A DNA stretch of 39,874 nt. Origin: Micromonospora sonchi (GTDB lineage Bacteria > Actinomycetota > Actinomycetes > Mycobacteriales > Micromonosporaceae). The first letter of the stretch is position 1; each line of letters begins with the position of its first letter. Shown one piece after another: positions 1 to 7,393 of the stretch. The notes under the pieces were generated by a model. It was given only the letters and a program-made list of their open reading frames with translations, had not been told where the DNA came from and searched no databases. Location: positions 1-39,874 of the forward strand of contig NZ_BMNB01000042.1 of assembly GCF_014646235.1 (NCBI RefSeq), given 5' to 3'. Made by a program: the position numbers and the translations under genes.

Positions 1-191
1 CGGGACATCAACGCGGCCGTCAACGTGCTCGCGGCGGGACGCGCCGAGAGCCCAAACGCCTGTGGAGCGCAGGTAAGACCGGCACCCGTGCCGGCACCGC
101 GCCGTGAAGCAGGAATCCGCCCGGGCGGTGCGCGCCGTTCTGCGCGCAGCGCGGAGGGAATCCCCGCCCTTCAGGGCGGGGAGAACGTCAA
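1..191 (+). mobile_element. Right end of an IS200/IS605- or IS607-like element with terminal hairpin
   Basis: A perfect hairpin (CCCCGCCC 162-169, loop TTCA, GGGCGGGG 174-181) is followed by GAGAACGTCAA, a typical right end for elements that carry only tnpB or tnpA/tnpB. In these elements the 3' end of tnpB overlaps the guide (omega) RNA, which ends at the right-end tip and uses the flanking DNA as its guide. By analogy an omega RNA would end near 191. The exact boundary is inferred from remembered element ends. Confidence 0.6.
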
Positions 192-387
192 GGGGCCTGA
201 GCCTCGACGAGCCGCCAGCCCGCTGCGCCTGCGCGTGCCGTCCGAGGAGCGGCCGCCGCCGGTGCCCGCTGTCCCGTCTCGCGCCGAACCGGTGGTGACG
301 ACGGGTCCGGCTCACCGGACCGCCGCAGTGGCTCAGGCCAGCAGGCTCGCGGCGTGCCGGCCGGCCGCGGCGGCGGCCAGGAAGTAG
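1..387 (+). CDS. tnpB: TnpB-type RNA-guided nuclease, C-terminal fragment
   Basis: The frame is open from the window edge. Its first residues, RDINAAVNVLAAGRAE, match the last RuvC segment of TnpB proteins (IS200/IS605 and IS607 elements), where the Asp is catalytic. The following NACGAQVRP stretch is the usual Arg/Pro-rich tail of actinobacterial TnpBs. The coding potential that looks like TnpB ends around base 190, at the element's terminal hairpin. No stop occurs there, so the frame runs on to a TAG at 385-387, overlapping the end of the convergent DUF3866 gene. The last 65 or so residues are therefore probably host sequence read through. The N-terminus, any tnpA and the left end lie outside the window, so activity cannot be judged. 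Confidence 0.75.
   Translation, partial: RDINAAVNVLAAGRAESPNACGAQVRPAPVPAPRREAGIRPGGARRSARSAEGIPALQGGENVKGPEPRRAASPLRLRVPSEERPPPVPAVPSRAEPVVTTGPAHRTAAVAQASRLAACRPAAAAARK
304..321 (-). terminator. Hairpin downstream of the DUF3866 gene
   Basis: Perfect 7-bp stem (GGTCCGG 304-310, CCGGACC 315-321) with loop CTCA, 12 bases beyond the stop codon of the minus-strand gene. There is no T tract, as is common for actinobacterial terminators. Confidence 0.45.
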
Positions 388-1418
388 GCGTGGTCGGCGT
401 CCAGCCCGCGGCCCATCGTCGACAGCGGCACCGGGCTGCGGCGCAGCGCCGCGTCCAGGCCGGCGGTGTCCACCCGGAGCACGGCGTGCCGTCCGGCCAG
501 CGGTGCCAGCGCGGCGTCGACGTCGGCGGCCAGCGCCGGGTCCAGGCCGTCGGGCACCACCAGCTCCGCGCGGGCCAGCGCCACCCGGCCGTACGCGGTC
601 AGGCTGTGGTGCGACACGCCCCGGTGCCGCGGGCGCGGGTCGGCGGCGGAGATCCGCAGCGAGCCGACCGGCCGCCCACCCAGCGTGGCGACGGCGTTGA
701 CCGCCTCGCCGACGGCCACCCCGGAGAAGCCCCAGCGGGTGCCGGTGCCGAGGTTGCCGGGGCCTTGCGCCACCACCGCCACGTCGGCGTGCAGCACGTG
801 CCGGGCCGCGAGCAGGCCGCTGTGCAGCGTGGAGGCTTCCAGGTCGCCGCCGAACGCCTGCCCGACGCTGATCGTGCCGGCCAGTTCGTCGCGTAGGCCG
901 GCCAGGGTGCGGGAGAACCAGGCGGGCAGCGCCCCACCGTCGGTGAGCAGGTACGCCACCCGGGCGTGCGGGGCGTCGGCGAGGATCCCGGCCAGGATCG
1001 CCGGCAGCGCCGAGTGCAGGTCGGCGGTCACCACCGGCAGGCCGGCGAGGTCTTCGGCGGCGGCCAGTGCCTGGTGGTGCGGCGAGGCCGGCTCGTCGAC
1101 GCCGAGCAGGATCGGCTGTAGCGGGGTGTAGCGGGCCTTGACCAGGTGACCGGCGTCGCGGGAGTCGAGGGTCTGCGGCGGATCCGGCGGCAGCCGGTCG
1201 GGCAGCGCGACGACCAGCGCGTACCCGCCGGTGCCCAGACCCATCAGCAGCGCGCCGACGTTGAGCAGCACCCGGTCGCCGGCTTCGGGCTCGCCGACCA
1301 GTTCCGGATATGCCAGGGCCCGCATCGTGCCGCCCCCGGCGACTTCGACGTCCAGTTCGACCGCCCCGGCCCATCGCCGCCGCAGTCCCGCCACCGTCCC
1401 CACCCGCCATCGCACCAC
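333..1418 (-). CDS. DUF3866 family protein
   Basis: The protein of about 361 residues matches the actinobacterial DUF3866 family in its opening VVRWRVGTVAGLRRRWAGAVEL and the later GDRVLLNVGALLMGLGTGGYALVV and GPGNLGTGTRWGFSG segments. I know no established function. The frame extends upstream to an ATG at 1484, but that part is low-complexity and overlaps a repeat. The GTG at 1418 (or 1415) fits the family start and lies 8 nt after a TAGCGT -10 hexamer (minus strand, 1432-1427), which suggests a leaderless mRNA. The gene is divergent from pafB and convergent with the tnpB remnant. It has no obvious signal peptide. Confidence 0.85.
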   Translation of the reverse strand: MVRWRVGTVAGLRRRWAGAVELDVEVAGGGTMRALAYPELVGEPEAGDRVLLNVGALLMGLGTGGYALVVALPDRLPPDPPQTLDSRDAGHLVKARYTPLQPILLGVDEPASPHHQALAAAEDLAGLPVVTADLHSALPAILAGILADAPHARVAYLLTDGGALPAWFSRTLAGLRDELAGTISVGQAFGGDLEASTLHSGLLAARHVLHADVAVVAQGPGNLGTGTRWGFSGVAVGEAVNAVATLGGRPVGSLRISAADPRPRHRGVSHHSLTAYGRVALARAELVVPDGLDPALAADVDAALAPLAGRHAVLRVDTAGLDAALRRSPVPLSTMGRGLDADHAYFLAAAAAGRHAASLLA

Positions 1419-1487
1419 GACCCGCCACGCTAGCCCCCCACCCCACCGGGGTGCCGCGCCGGGTGCCGTGCCGCCCCCGGTCACCCT

Positions 1488-1562
1488 CGCCGATCTTGCA
1501 CTTTTGTCGGCACAAAAACGATCAGAGAGGGCATTTCGGCGACCGAAAGTGCAAGATCGGCG
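1488..1562. repeat. Palindromic element, family 1, copy A
   Basis: Perfect 17-nt inverted arms (CGCCGATCTTGCACTTT 1488-1504 and its complement 1546-1562) enclose a 41-nt centre. The same arms recur at 6441-6530 and 30685-30760. This copy lies between the divergent DUF3866 and pafB genes, so it cannot simply be a terminator. Confidence 0.8.
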
Positions 1563-1625
1563 GGGTTGGATGGGGGCGTGGGTTGGAGGGCCGGCGCGGG
1601 TGCGTGTGGGGGATGGCGCGGCTGC

Positions 1626-1631
1626 TAGCGT
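1626..1631 (+). promoter_or_regulatory. -10 hexamer of a leaderless pafBC promoter
   Basis: TAGCGT ends 7 nt before the pafB GTG at 1639, placing the predicted transcription start at or next to the start codon. No convincing -35 was seen. Identical hexamers precede the DUF3866, diacylglycerol kinase and NUDIX genes at the same distance. Confidence 0.5.
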
Positions 1632-1638
1632 CTACGGG

Positions 1639-2628
1639 GTGTCGCGCAGTCGCACCGAACGCCTGGTCAACCTGGTGATCTGCCTGCTGTCCACGCGGCG
1701 GTTCCTGACCGCCGCGCAGATCGCCGCGACCGTGCCCGGTTACGAGCACGACCCGGACGACGCCCGTGAGCACGAGGCGTTCCAGCGCAAGTTCGAACGG
1801 GACAAGGCGGAGCTGCGGGAACTCGGCGTGCCGCTGGAGACGGGGACGGCGAGCGCCTTCGACGTCGAGCCCGGCTACCGGATCGCCCGCCGGGAGTACG
1901 CGCTACCCGACATCCCGCTCAAGCCGGACGAGGCCGCCGCGGTCGGCATCGCCGCGCGGCTGTGGCAGCACGCCGGGCTCGCCGCCGCCGCGTCCTCCGG
2001 GCTGGCGAAGCTGCGCGCCGCCGGGGTGGACGTGGATCCGCAGGCCACGCTCGGCCTGGAGCCGATGGTCACGGTCGACCCGGCGTTCGCGCCGCTGACC
2101 GCTGCCGCCCGCGACCGGCGTGAGGTGCGCTTCGACTACCGGGTGCCGGACCGGGACGCGCCCGACGGGCGCCGGCTGCAACCGTGGGGTGTGGTCTGCT
2201 GGCGGGGCCGGTGGTACGTGGTCGGCCACGACCTGGACCGCGACTCCACCCGCTGCTTCCGGCTGTCCCGGGTGGTCGGCCCGGTCCGGGTCACCGGCGC
2301 GGCCGGCGGTTACCAGCCGCCGGTCGGAGTCGACCTGATCAGCCATGTGGCCCGCTGGTCCGGCCCGGTCGAGCGCGCCGGCCGGGCGACCGTGCTGGTC
2401 GCTCCGGGACGGGCCGCCGGGCTGCGCCGCTGGGCGGTGGAGGTCACCGCCCGGCCGGAGGCGGATCGGCTCGTCCTGCCGTACGCCGACGCCTGCTCCC
2501 TCGCCCGGCATCTCGTGGGTTACGGCCCCGACGTGCGGGTGCTCGACCCACCAGAGGTACGCGAGGCGGTCATCCAACGGCTCAAGGAGATCGCCACCCG
2601 GCACGACGCCCTGGCGGCGGTCCGATGA
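1639..2628 (+). CDS. pafB: PafB, WYL-domain regulator of the DNA-damage response
   Basis: This 329-residue protein has an N-terminal winged HTH (SRSRTERLVNLVICLLSTRR, then LTAAQIAATV) and a WYL domain from about residue 150, with the eponymous motif as RGRWYVVGHDL. PafB and PafC act together in mycobacteria as the main LexA/RecA-independent activators of DNA-damage genes, and WYL domains are thought to sense nucleic acid. The GTG at 1639 gives the canonical N-terminus and follows a -10 hexamer by 7 nt. The stop overlaps the pafC start (ATGA), so the two are translationally coupled. The usual upstream partner pafA (Pup ligase) is not in this window; a tnpB element and the DUF3866 gene lie there instead. 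Confidence 0.92.
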   Translation: MSRSRTERLVNLVICLLSTRRFLTAAQIAATVPGYEHDPDDAREHEAFQRKFERDKAELRELGVPLETGTASAFDVEPGYRIARREYALPDIPLKPDEAAAVGIAARLWQHAGLAAAASSGLAKLRAAGVDVDPQATLGLEPMVTVDPAFAPLTAAARDRREVRFDYRVPDRDAPDGRRLQPWGVVCWRGRWYVVGHDLDRDSTRCFRLSRVVGPVRVTGAAGGYQPPVGVDLISHVARWSGPVERAGRATVLVAPGRAAGLRRWAVEVTARPEADRLVLPYADACSLARHLVGYGPDVRVLDPPEVREAVIQRLKEIATRHDALAAVR

Positions 2629-3623
2629 GGGCGCAGTCGCGTACCTCCGCCGACCGGCTGGCCCGGCTGCTCAACCTGGTGCCGTACCTGCTCGCCCGAC
2701 CGGGGATCGAGATCGCCGAGGCGGCCGGCGACCTGGGCGTCACCGAGCGGCAGCTGCGCGAGGACCTGGAGTTGTTGTGGGTGTGCGGGCTGCCCGGCTA
2801 CGGCCCGGGTGACCTGATCGACATGGCCTTCGACGGCGACCGGGTGACCATCACCTACGACGCCGGCATCGACCGGCCGCTGCGGCTCACCCCGGACGAG
2901 GCGCTCGCCCTGGCGGTAGCGTTGCGGATGTTGGCCGAGGCGCCGGGCGTGGCGAACCGGGAGGCCGTCGAGCGGGCCCTCGCGAAAATCGAGGACGCGG
3001 CCGGTGACCTGGTCGCCGCGCCGGTGGAGGTGCGGCTGCCGGGCGACGCCGGCCGGGTGGAGCAGTTGCGCGCCGCGGTGGAGGGTGGTCGGGCGTTGCG
3101 GATCACCTACTACACGGTGGCCCGGGACGAGACCACCGAGCGGGTGATCGATCCGCTGCGGGTGCTGTTGGTCGGCGGCCGGACGTACGTGGAGGCGTGG
3201 TGCCGACGGGCCGAGGCGGTGCGGCTGTTCCGGGCCGACCGGATCGACGCCGTCACCGAGTTGGACGAGCCGGCCGTGGTGCCGCCGCAGGCCCGCCCGC
3301 AGGACCTGAGCGAGGGGGTGTTCCGGCCCTCGTCGGACCTGCCGTTGATCACGCTGCGGATCGGCCGGGGCGAGCGCTGGATCACCGAGTACTACCCCTG
3401 TGAGCAGGTGGAGTCCGACGGCGAGCGGTGGCTGGTCTCGCTGCGGGTCACGGATCTCAACTGGGCTCGGCGGTTCGTGCTCGGTCTCGGCCCGGACGTC
3501 ACCGTCGTCGCCCCGGCGGAGCTGGCCGACCAGGTCCGGGACGCGGCGGCGGCGGCGCTCGACGCGTACGCGACGCCGGAGCCGACCGGCGTGGACCCGG
3601 CGGCCGCCACGCTCAGGCAGTAG
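2625..3623 (+). CDS. pafC: PafC, WYL-domain regulator, partner of PafB
   Basis: This 332-residue paralogue of PafB has an N-terminal HTH (TSADRLARLLNLVPYLLARP, then VTERQLREDLELL) and a WYL domain in which the motif reads RTYVEAWC. The C-terminal extension domain (ITLRIGRGERWITEYYPCEQ) is typical of the family. The ATG overlaps the pafB stop by 4 bases. In mycobacteria PafB and PafC form a heteromeric activator of DNA-damage genes. The gene order pafB-pafC-tatA-tatC and then helY is conserved in Actinobacteria and strengthens the assignment. Confidence 0.92.
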   Translation: MRAQSRTSADRLARLLNLVPYLLARPGIEIAEAAGDLGVTERQLREDLELLWVCGLPGYGPGDLIDMAFDGDRVTITYDAGIDRPLRLTPDEALALAVALRMLAEAPGVANREAVERALAKIEDAAGDLVAAPVEVRLPGDAGRVEQLRAAVEGGRALRITYYTVARDETTERVIDPLRVLLVGGRTYVEAWCRRAEAVRLFRADRIDAVTELDEPAVVPPQARPQDLSEGVFRPSSDLPLITLRIGRGERWITEYYPCEQVESDGERWLVSLRVTDLNWARRFVLGLGPDVTVVAPAELADQVRDAAAAALDAYATPEPTGVDPAAATLRQ

Positions 3624-3633
3624 GCTGGCGGCC

Positions 3634-3882
3634 GTGCTGAAGTGGATCGTGCTCGCGCTGGTGCTGGTGCCGTTGGTCGTGCTCGTGCTGGCGGTCCGAC
3701 CCGTGCTGGCGCGGCTGCCCCAGCTGCGCCGGGCGGTGCTCGGGCTGCACCGACGGGCCGACGAGGCGGCCGCGCTGCGCGCGGCCGCGGAGAGCCTCCA
3801 GCAGCAGGCCGAAGGATTGCAGGGCCGGCTGGCGACCACCGAGCAGCAGCTCACCCTGATCCGCGCCCGGCGCGGCGGCTGA
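3634..3882 (+). CDS. Small membrane protein with coiled-coil tail
   Basis: This 82-residue protein consists of one hydrophobic helix (residues 4-24, VLALVLVPLVVLVLAVRPVL), then a basic stretch and a Glu/Gln/Ala-rich segment (AAESLQQQAEGLQGRLATTEQQL) that looks like a coiled coil. It is probably anchored in the inner membrane with the coil in the cytoplasm. The GTG start lies 7 nt after TAGGCT, matching the leaderless pattern of its neighbours. It sits between pafC and tatA, where small hypothetical genes are often annotated in actinomycetes. I do not recognise a function. Confidence 0.7.
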   Translation: MLKWIVLALVLVPLVVLVLAVRPVLARLPQLRRAVLGLHRRADEAAALRAAAESLQQQAEGLQGRLATTEQQLTLIRARRGG

Positions 3883-4100
3883 CTGCCGGCTCGGTCGGGC
3901 CGGCGACCGCCGGCTGACCAGGCGATGCGGTCCGGTTTCGGCCATGAAGATCCACCAGACCGGTTGACGGGACGCGCGCGATTGGTCAAGACTTCACCCA
4001 CCGGTACCGGCCACCACGGTTCCGGCGGGTGGCAACGGCCCTGGGCACACGTACGATGGGCTGCGGAACACCCCGTTGGCACAACCGACTGGAGCTTCAC

Positions 4101-4385
4101 ATGGGTGCCCTCAGGCCCTGGCACATCGCCGTACTCGTGGTCGTGCTGATCCTGCTCTTCGGCGCGAAACGGCTCCCCGACGCGGCGCGTTCCCTGGGCC
4201 GCTCGCTGCGCATCATCAAGGCCGAGACCAAGAGCCTGGCCGACGACGACCGCGACCTCGCCGAGAAGGCGGACGCGCAGTCCGGCTACCAGCCTCTCCC
4301 GCCGCAGCAGGCGCAGCAGCAGCCGTACCAGGGCACGGTGCAGCAGCCGGTCGTCGACCCGGTGCAGCGCGTCCGCGACAACTGA
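4101..4385 (+). CDS. tatA: Sec-independent protein translocase TatA
   Basis: This 94-residue protein begins MGALRPWHIAVLVVVLILLF, a single transmembrane helix, followed by the hallmark FGAKRLPDAARSLGRSLRI amphipathic helix and a polar Gln/Pro-rich tail. TatA oligomers form the pore that moves folded twin-arginine substrates across the membrane. The ATG is preceded by GGAG (4091-4094). The 218-base gap upstream shows no gene; TACGAT at 4052-4057 is a possible -10 box. tatC follows after 18 bases, so the two are co-transcribed. Tat substrates in this window include the beta-lactamase-like protein at 29650 and the Rieske lipoprotein at 30879. Confidence 0.93.
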   Translation: MGALRPWHIAVLVVVLILLFGAKRLPDAARSLGRSLRIIKAETKSLADDDRDLAEKADAQSGYQPLPPQQAQQQPYQGTVQQPVVDPVQRVRDN

Positions 4386-4403
4386 GCGAGGGGCCCGACC
4401 ACC

Positions 4404-5354
4404 GTGGCCTTCGGTCTCCGTAAGCGTGCTTCAAGCAACTTCGAGCGGGCCGCCGACGGCTCGATGACGCTCGTCGAGCACTTCCGCGAGCTGCGCACCC
4501 GGTTGTTCCGGGCGTCGCTGGCGATCGTGGTCGGGCTGATCGGCGGATTCCTGTTCGCCCAGCCGGCGTTCGACCTGCTGAGTCAGCCGTACTGCCGACT
4601 GCCCGGCATGATGGTCGACGGCGAGTGCCAGAAGTTCCTGATGCTCGCTCCCGCCGACGGCTTCATCCTCAAGCTCAAGCTGGCGCTCTGGATCGGGTTG
4701 ATCCTCGGCGCCCCGGTCTGGCTCTACCAGCTGTGGGCGTTCATCGCCCCCGGGCTGCACCGCAGCGAGCGCAAGTGGGCGTACGTCTTCGTCGCGATCG
4801 CGGCGCCCCTGTTCGCGGCCGGCGCGGTGCTCGCCTTCTTCGTCGTGGACAAGGGTCTGGCGTTCCTGCTGGACGCCGGGGTCACCGGCACCGACTCGCA
4901 GCTCGAGGTCACCCGCTACATCTCCTTCGTCACCACCATGATCCTGCTGTTCGGGGTGGCGTTCGAGTTTCCGCTCACCCTGCTGATGCTCAACTTCACC
5001 GGGGTGGTGAGCGCCCGGCGGCTGCTCAGCTGGTGGCGGGTCGTGGTCTTCATCTGTTTCGCGTTCGCGGCGGTGGCCACCCCGGACCCGGGCCCGTTCG
5101 GCATGACGCTGCTGGCGCTCTGCCTGTGCCTGCTCTACTTCATCGCGGTCGGGGTGGCGTTCCTCAACGACAAGCGCAAGGGACGCGGCAAGGAGATCTA
5201 CGCCGGCATCGACGACGACACGGCCTCCCCGCTGGAGTTCGACCGGGAGCCGGTGAAGGCGGGGCAGCCGGTCGACAGCGCCGGCCTGATCGACGCCCCG
5301 GAACCGGTGCCGGCTCCCAAACCGATCGAGCGTCGCTACGACGACGTGACCTGA
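4404..5354 (+). CDS. tatC: Sec-independent protein translocase TatC
   Basis: This 316-residue polytopic protein has the TatC signature MTLVEHFRELRTRLFRA near the N-terminus, which forms part of the twin-arginine signal receptor. Six hydrophobic segments follow, including FIAPGLHRSERKW and a VVFICFAFAAVATPDPG segment typical of the family. It ends in an acidic and proline-rich tail of about 70 residues, as in other actinobacterial TatC proteins. The GTG start is preceded by GAGGGG (4388-4393). It is co-transcribed with tatA and followed by a strong hairpin. Confidence 0.95.
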   Translation: MAFGLRKRASSNFERAADGSMTLVEHFRELRTRLFRASLAIVVGLIGGFLFAQPAFDLLSQPYCRLPGMMVDGECQKFLMLAPADGFILKLKLALWIGLILGAPVWLYQLWAFIAPGLHRSERKWAYVFVAIAAPLFAAGAVLAFFVVDKGLAFLLDAGVTGTDSQLEVTRYISFVTTMILLFGVAFEFPLTLLMLNFTGVVSARRLLSWWRVVVFICFAFAAVATPDPGPFGMTLLALCLCLLYFIAVGVAFLNDKRKGRGKEIYAGIDDDTASPLEFDREPVKAGQPVDSAGLIDAPEPVPAPKPIERRYDDVT

Positions 5355-5370
5355 CCGGTCCCGACTGTGC

Positions 5371-5400
5371 CGAACGCCGCCCCGCCGAGGGCGGCGTTCG
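5371..5400 (+). terminator. Hairpin terminator of the tat operon
   Basis: A 12-bp stem (5371-5382 with 5389-5400, CGAACGCCGCCC...) with a 6-nt loop, 17 bases after the tatC stop. There is no T tract. Confidence 0.65.
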
Positions 5401-5484
5401 CCGGTACGGCAGCCCCACGCGCGCGGAAATTCATCCTTCCGCCAACTGGACAGGGCCGGCGGGCCGGCGGGTAGCGTGCTCGCC

Positions 5485-6417
5485 GTGACCGCAGACGATC
5501 ATCTCTCCGCTGGTGTGCCGGCCGACGGACCCGTCGCCGTGCTGGCCAACCCGACCGCCGGGCGCGGCCGGCACCGGGGACTGCTGCCGGACCTGCTGGA
5601 GCGGCTCTCGAGCGCCGGGCGGCCGGTGCGGCTGCTGACCGCGGGCAGCGCGGACGAGGCGGAGGCGGCCTGCCGCGCCGCCGTCGCCGAGGGCGCCGGC
5701 GCGCTGATCGCGGTGGGCGGCGACGGTACGGTGCACCGGGCGATGCAGGCGGTCGCCAGCACCAACGTTCCGTTCGGGCCGGTCCCGGCCGGCACCGGCA
5801 ACGACTTCGCCGTGGAGACCGGCTTCCCGGCTGAGCCACGGGCGGCGGTGGAGGTCATCGCGGCGGCGCTGCGGCAGGGACGTAGCCGGCCGGTCGACCT
5901 GGCCCGGATGACCGGCGCCGACGGCACGGCCCGTTGGTACGGGGCGGTGCTCGCGGCCGGCTTCGACGCCATCGTCAACGAGCGGGCCAACCGGATGCGC
6001 TGGCCACGTGGCCCCCGCCGCTACGACCTGGCGATCCTGGCGGAGCTGGCCCGGCTGCGCCCGCGCCGGTACATTCTCACCCTCGACGGCGAGCGGCTCG
6101 AGGTCGACGCGGTGCTGGTGGCGGTTGGCAACTGCGCCAGCTACGGCGGCGGCATGCGGATCTGCCCGGACGCGGACCCGACCGACGGGCTGCTCGACGT
6201 GGTGGTCGGCGGCCGGTTCGACCGGCGCACGCTGATCCGGGTCAAGCCGCGCATCTACGCCGGCACCCACGTCACCCACCCGCTGGTGCGCACCTACCGC
6301 GCCCGCACCGTGACCGTCGCCGCCGCTGGTATCACCACCTACGCCGACGGCGAACGCTCCCTCACCCTCCCGGTGACCATCACCGCCACCCCCGCCGCCC
6401 TCCACCTCCTCCGCTGA
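5485..6417 (+). CDS. Diacylglycerol kinase / YegS-type lipid kinase
   Basis: This protein of about 310 residues has the DAGK catalytic domain: VAVLANPTAGRGR at the N-terminus, the nucleotide-binding GGDGT at residues 78-82 and FGPVPAGTGNDFA shortly after. It probably phosphorylates diacylglycerol or a related lipid at the membrane using ATP. The GTG at 5485 lies 7 nt after TAGCGT (5472-5477), matching other leaderless genes here; a GTG at 5476 would overlap that hexamer. The gene lies between the tat operon and helY, a position also seen in other actinomycetes. It is convergent with the HAD gene, with a palindromic repeat between them. Confidence 0.88.
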   Translation: MTADDHLSAGVPADGPVAVLANPTAGRGRHRGLLPDLLERLSSAGRPVRLLTAGSADEAEAACRAAVAEGAGALIAVGGDGTVHRAMQAVASTNVPFGPVPAGTGNDFAVETGFPAEPRAAVEVIAAALRQGRSRPVDLARMTGADGTARWYGAVLAAGFDAIVNERANRMRWPRGPRRYDLAILAELARLRPRRYILTLDGERLEVDAVLVAVGNCASYGGGMRICPDADPTDGLLDVVVGGRFDRRTLIRVKPRIYAGTHVTHPLVRTYRARTVTVAAAGITTYADGERSLTLPVTITATPAALHLLR

Positions 6418-6440
6418 CCCCGCCCCTGCCCCTGCCCGCC

Positions 6441-6530
6441 CTCTCGCCCGCCGATCTTGCAGTTCTCGTCGGGGCGTAAGCCGCGAACCGCCCGTACCGG
6501 CGACCAAAAGTGCAAGATCGCGAGCGGGAG
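6441..6530. repeat. Palindromic element, family 1, copy B
   Basis: The core arms CGATCTTGCA (6452-6461) and TGCAAGATCG (6511-6520) extend outward imperfectly to 6441-6530. The interior CTCGTCGGGGCG and CCGGCGACCAAAAG matches the other copies. It lies between convergent genes, where it could also work as a bidirectional terminator. Confidence 0.7.
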
Positions 6531-6554
6531 AAGGGTGGGGTTTGGGGCTTGGGG

Positions 6555-7307
6555 TCAGGGATGGGTCAGGTCGAGGATGGAGCCGAGGCCGTTGGGACGG
6601 CCCGGGGAGGCGGCGGGCAGGATCAGGGCGGCGCAGCCGGCCGCCACGGCACCGGCGTCGGCGGGGGTGTCGCCGACCATCAGCGTCTGCTCCGGGTCGA
6701 CGCCGAGCATGCCGCAGGCCCGCCAGAAGATCGCCGGGTCCGGCTTGCAGCGGCCCACCTCGTATGACAGGACGAAGGCGTCCACCAGGTCGGCCATGCC
6801 CCAGGCGTCGAAGAACGGCCGGATGTCGAAGCCGATGTTGCTGACCACGGCCACCCGCACTCCGGCCTGGCGCAGCGCGGTCAGGGTGGGCTTCGTGTCC
6901 GGGTAGGGCATCCATCCCGCCGGCACCAGCACCCGCTCGTAGAGCGCCTCGGCGAAGCCGTCGATACCGGCGTCGATCGTCGCGGCCAGCCCGGTGTACG
7001 CGCCCCGGTGGGCGTGCTCGTAGAGGTCCCGGTCGGCCCACAACTCGGCCAGCCCGGGCGGCACCCGGGCGGGCAACGGCCCACCGGCCCGGCCGGCGGT
7101 GAGCAGCCGGTCGGCCAGCGCGGTGGCCCGGACCCGGTCCAGTTGTACGCCGCACGTCGCCGCGGCGGCCAGCACCCAGTCGCGGGGCTCCTCCACCTGG
7201 GCGAGCGTGCCGTGGAAGTCGAGCAGCACCGCCTGCACGGGCCGGCGGGACGGGCCCGGCTGGGCGGCGCCGCGTACTGCGTCGGTCGGTTCGGCATGAT
7301 CCGGCAC
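6555..7307 (-). CDS. HAD-like hydrolase with DFHGT motif
   Basis: This protein of about 250 residues has the haloacid-dehalogenase fold motifs: VLLDFHGTLAQ near residue 30 (motif I), VAVVSNIG (motif II), the Lys in GRCKPDPAIF (motif III) and LMVGDTPADAGAVAAG (motif IV). It resembles phosphoglycolate-phosphatase-like HADs. The usual second Asp of motif I, the general acid/base, is His (DxH instead of DxD). The GTG at 7307 was chosen because TAGGGT precedes it by 7 nt; the frame is open back to 7376. It is divergent from helY, with which it shares a short intergenic region. The substrate is unknown. Confidence 0.8.
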   Translation of the reverse strand: MPDHAEPTDAVRGAAQPGPSRRPVQAVLLDFHGTLAQVEEPRDWVLAAAATCGVQLDRVRATALADRLLTAGRAGGPLPARVPPGLAELWADRDLYEHAHRGAYTGLAATIDAGIDGFAEALYERVLVPAGWMPYPDTKPTLTALRQAGVRVAVVSNIGFDIRPFFDAWGMADLVDAFVLSYEVGRCKPDPAIFWRACGMLGVDPEQTLMVGDTPADAGAVAAGCAALILPAASPGRPNGLGSILDLTHP

Positions 7308-7393
7308 GTCGTGCACCCTACCGACCCGCTCCGGTCGCCTTGGCGGACGGCCTTGCCGGGTGGCCGCCGACGGCACGCACTAATCTTGGTGGC

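Noticed and set aside
5431..7155. Minus-strand frame spanning the lipid kinase and HAD regions
   Set aside because: It overlaps two well-supported genes and is a composition artefact.
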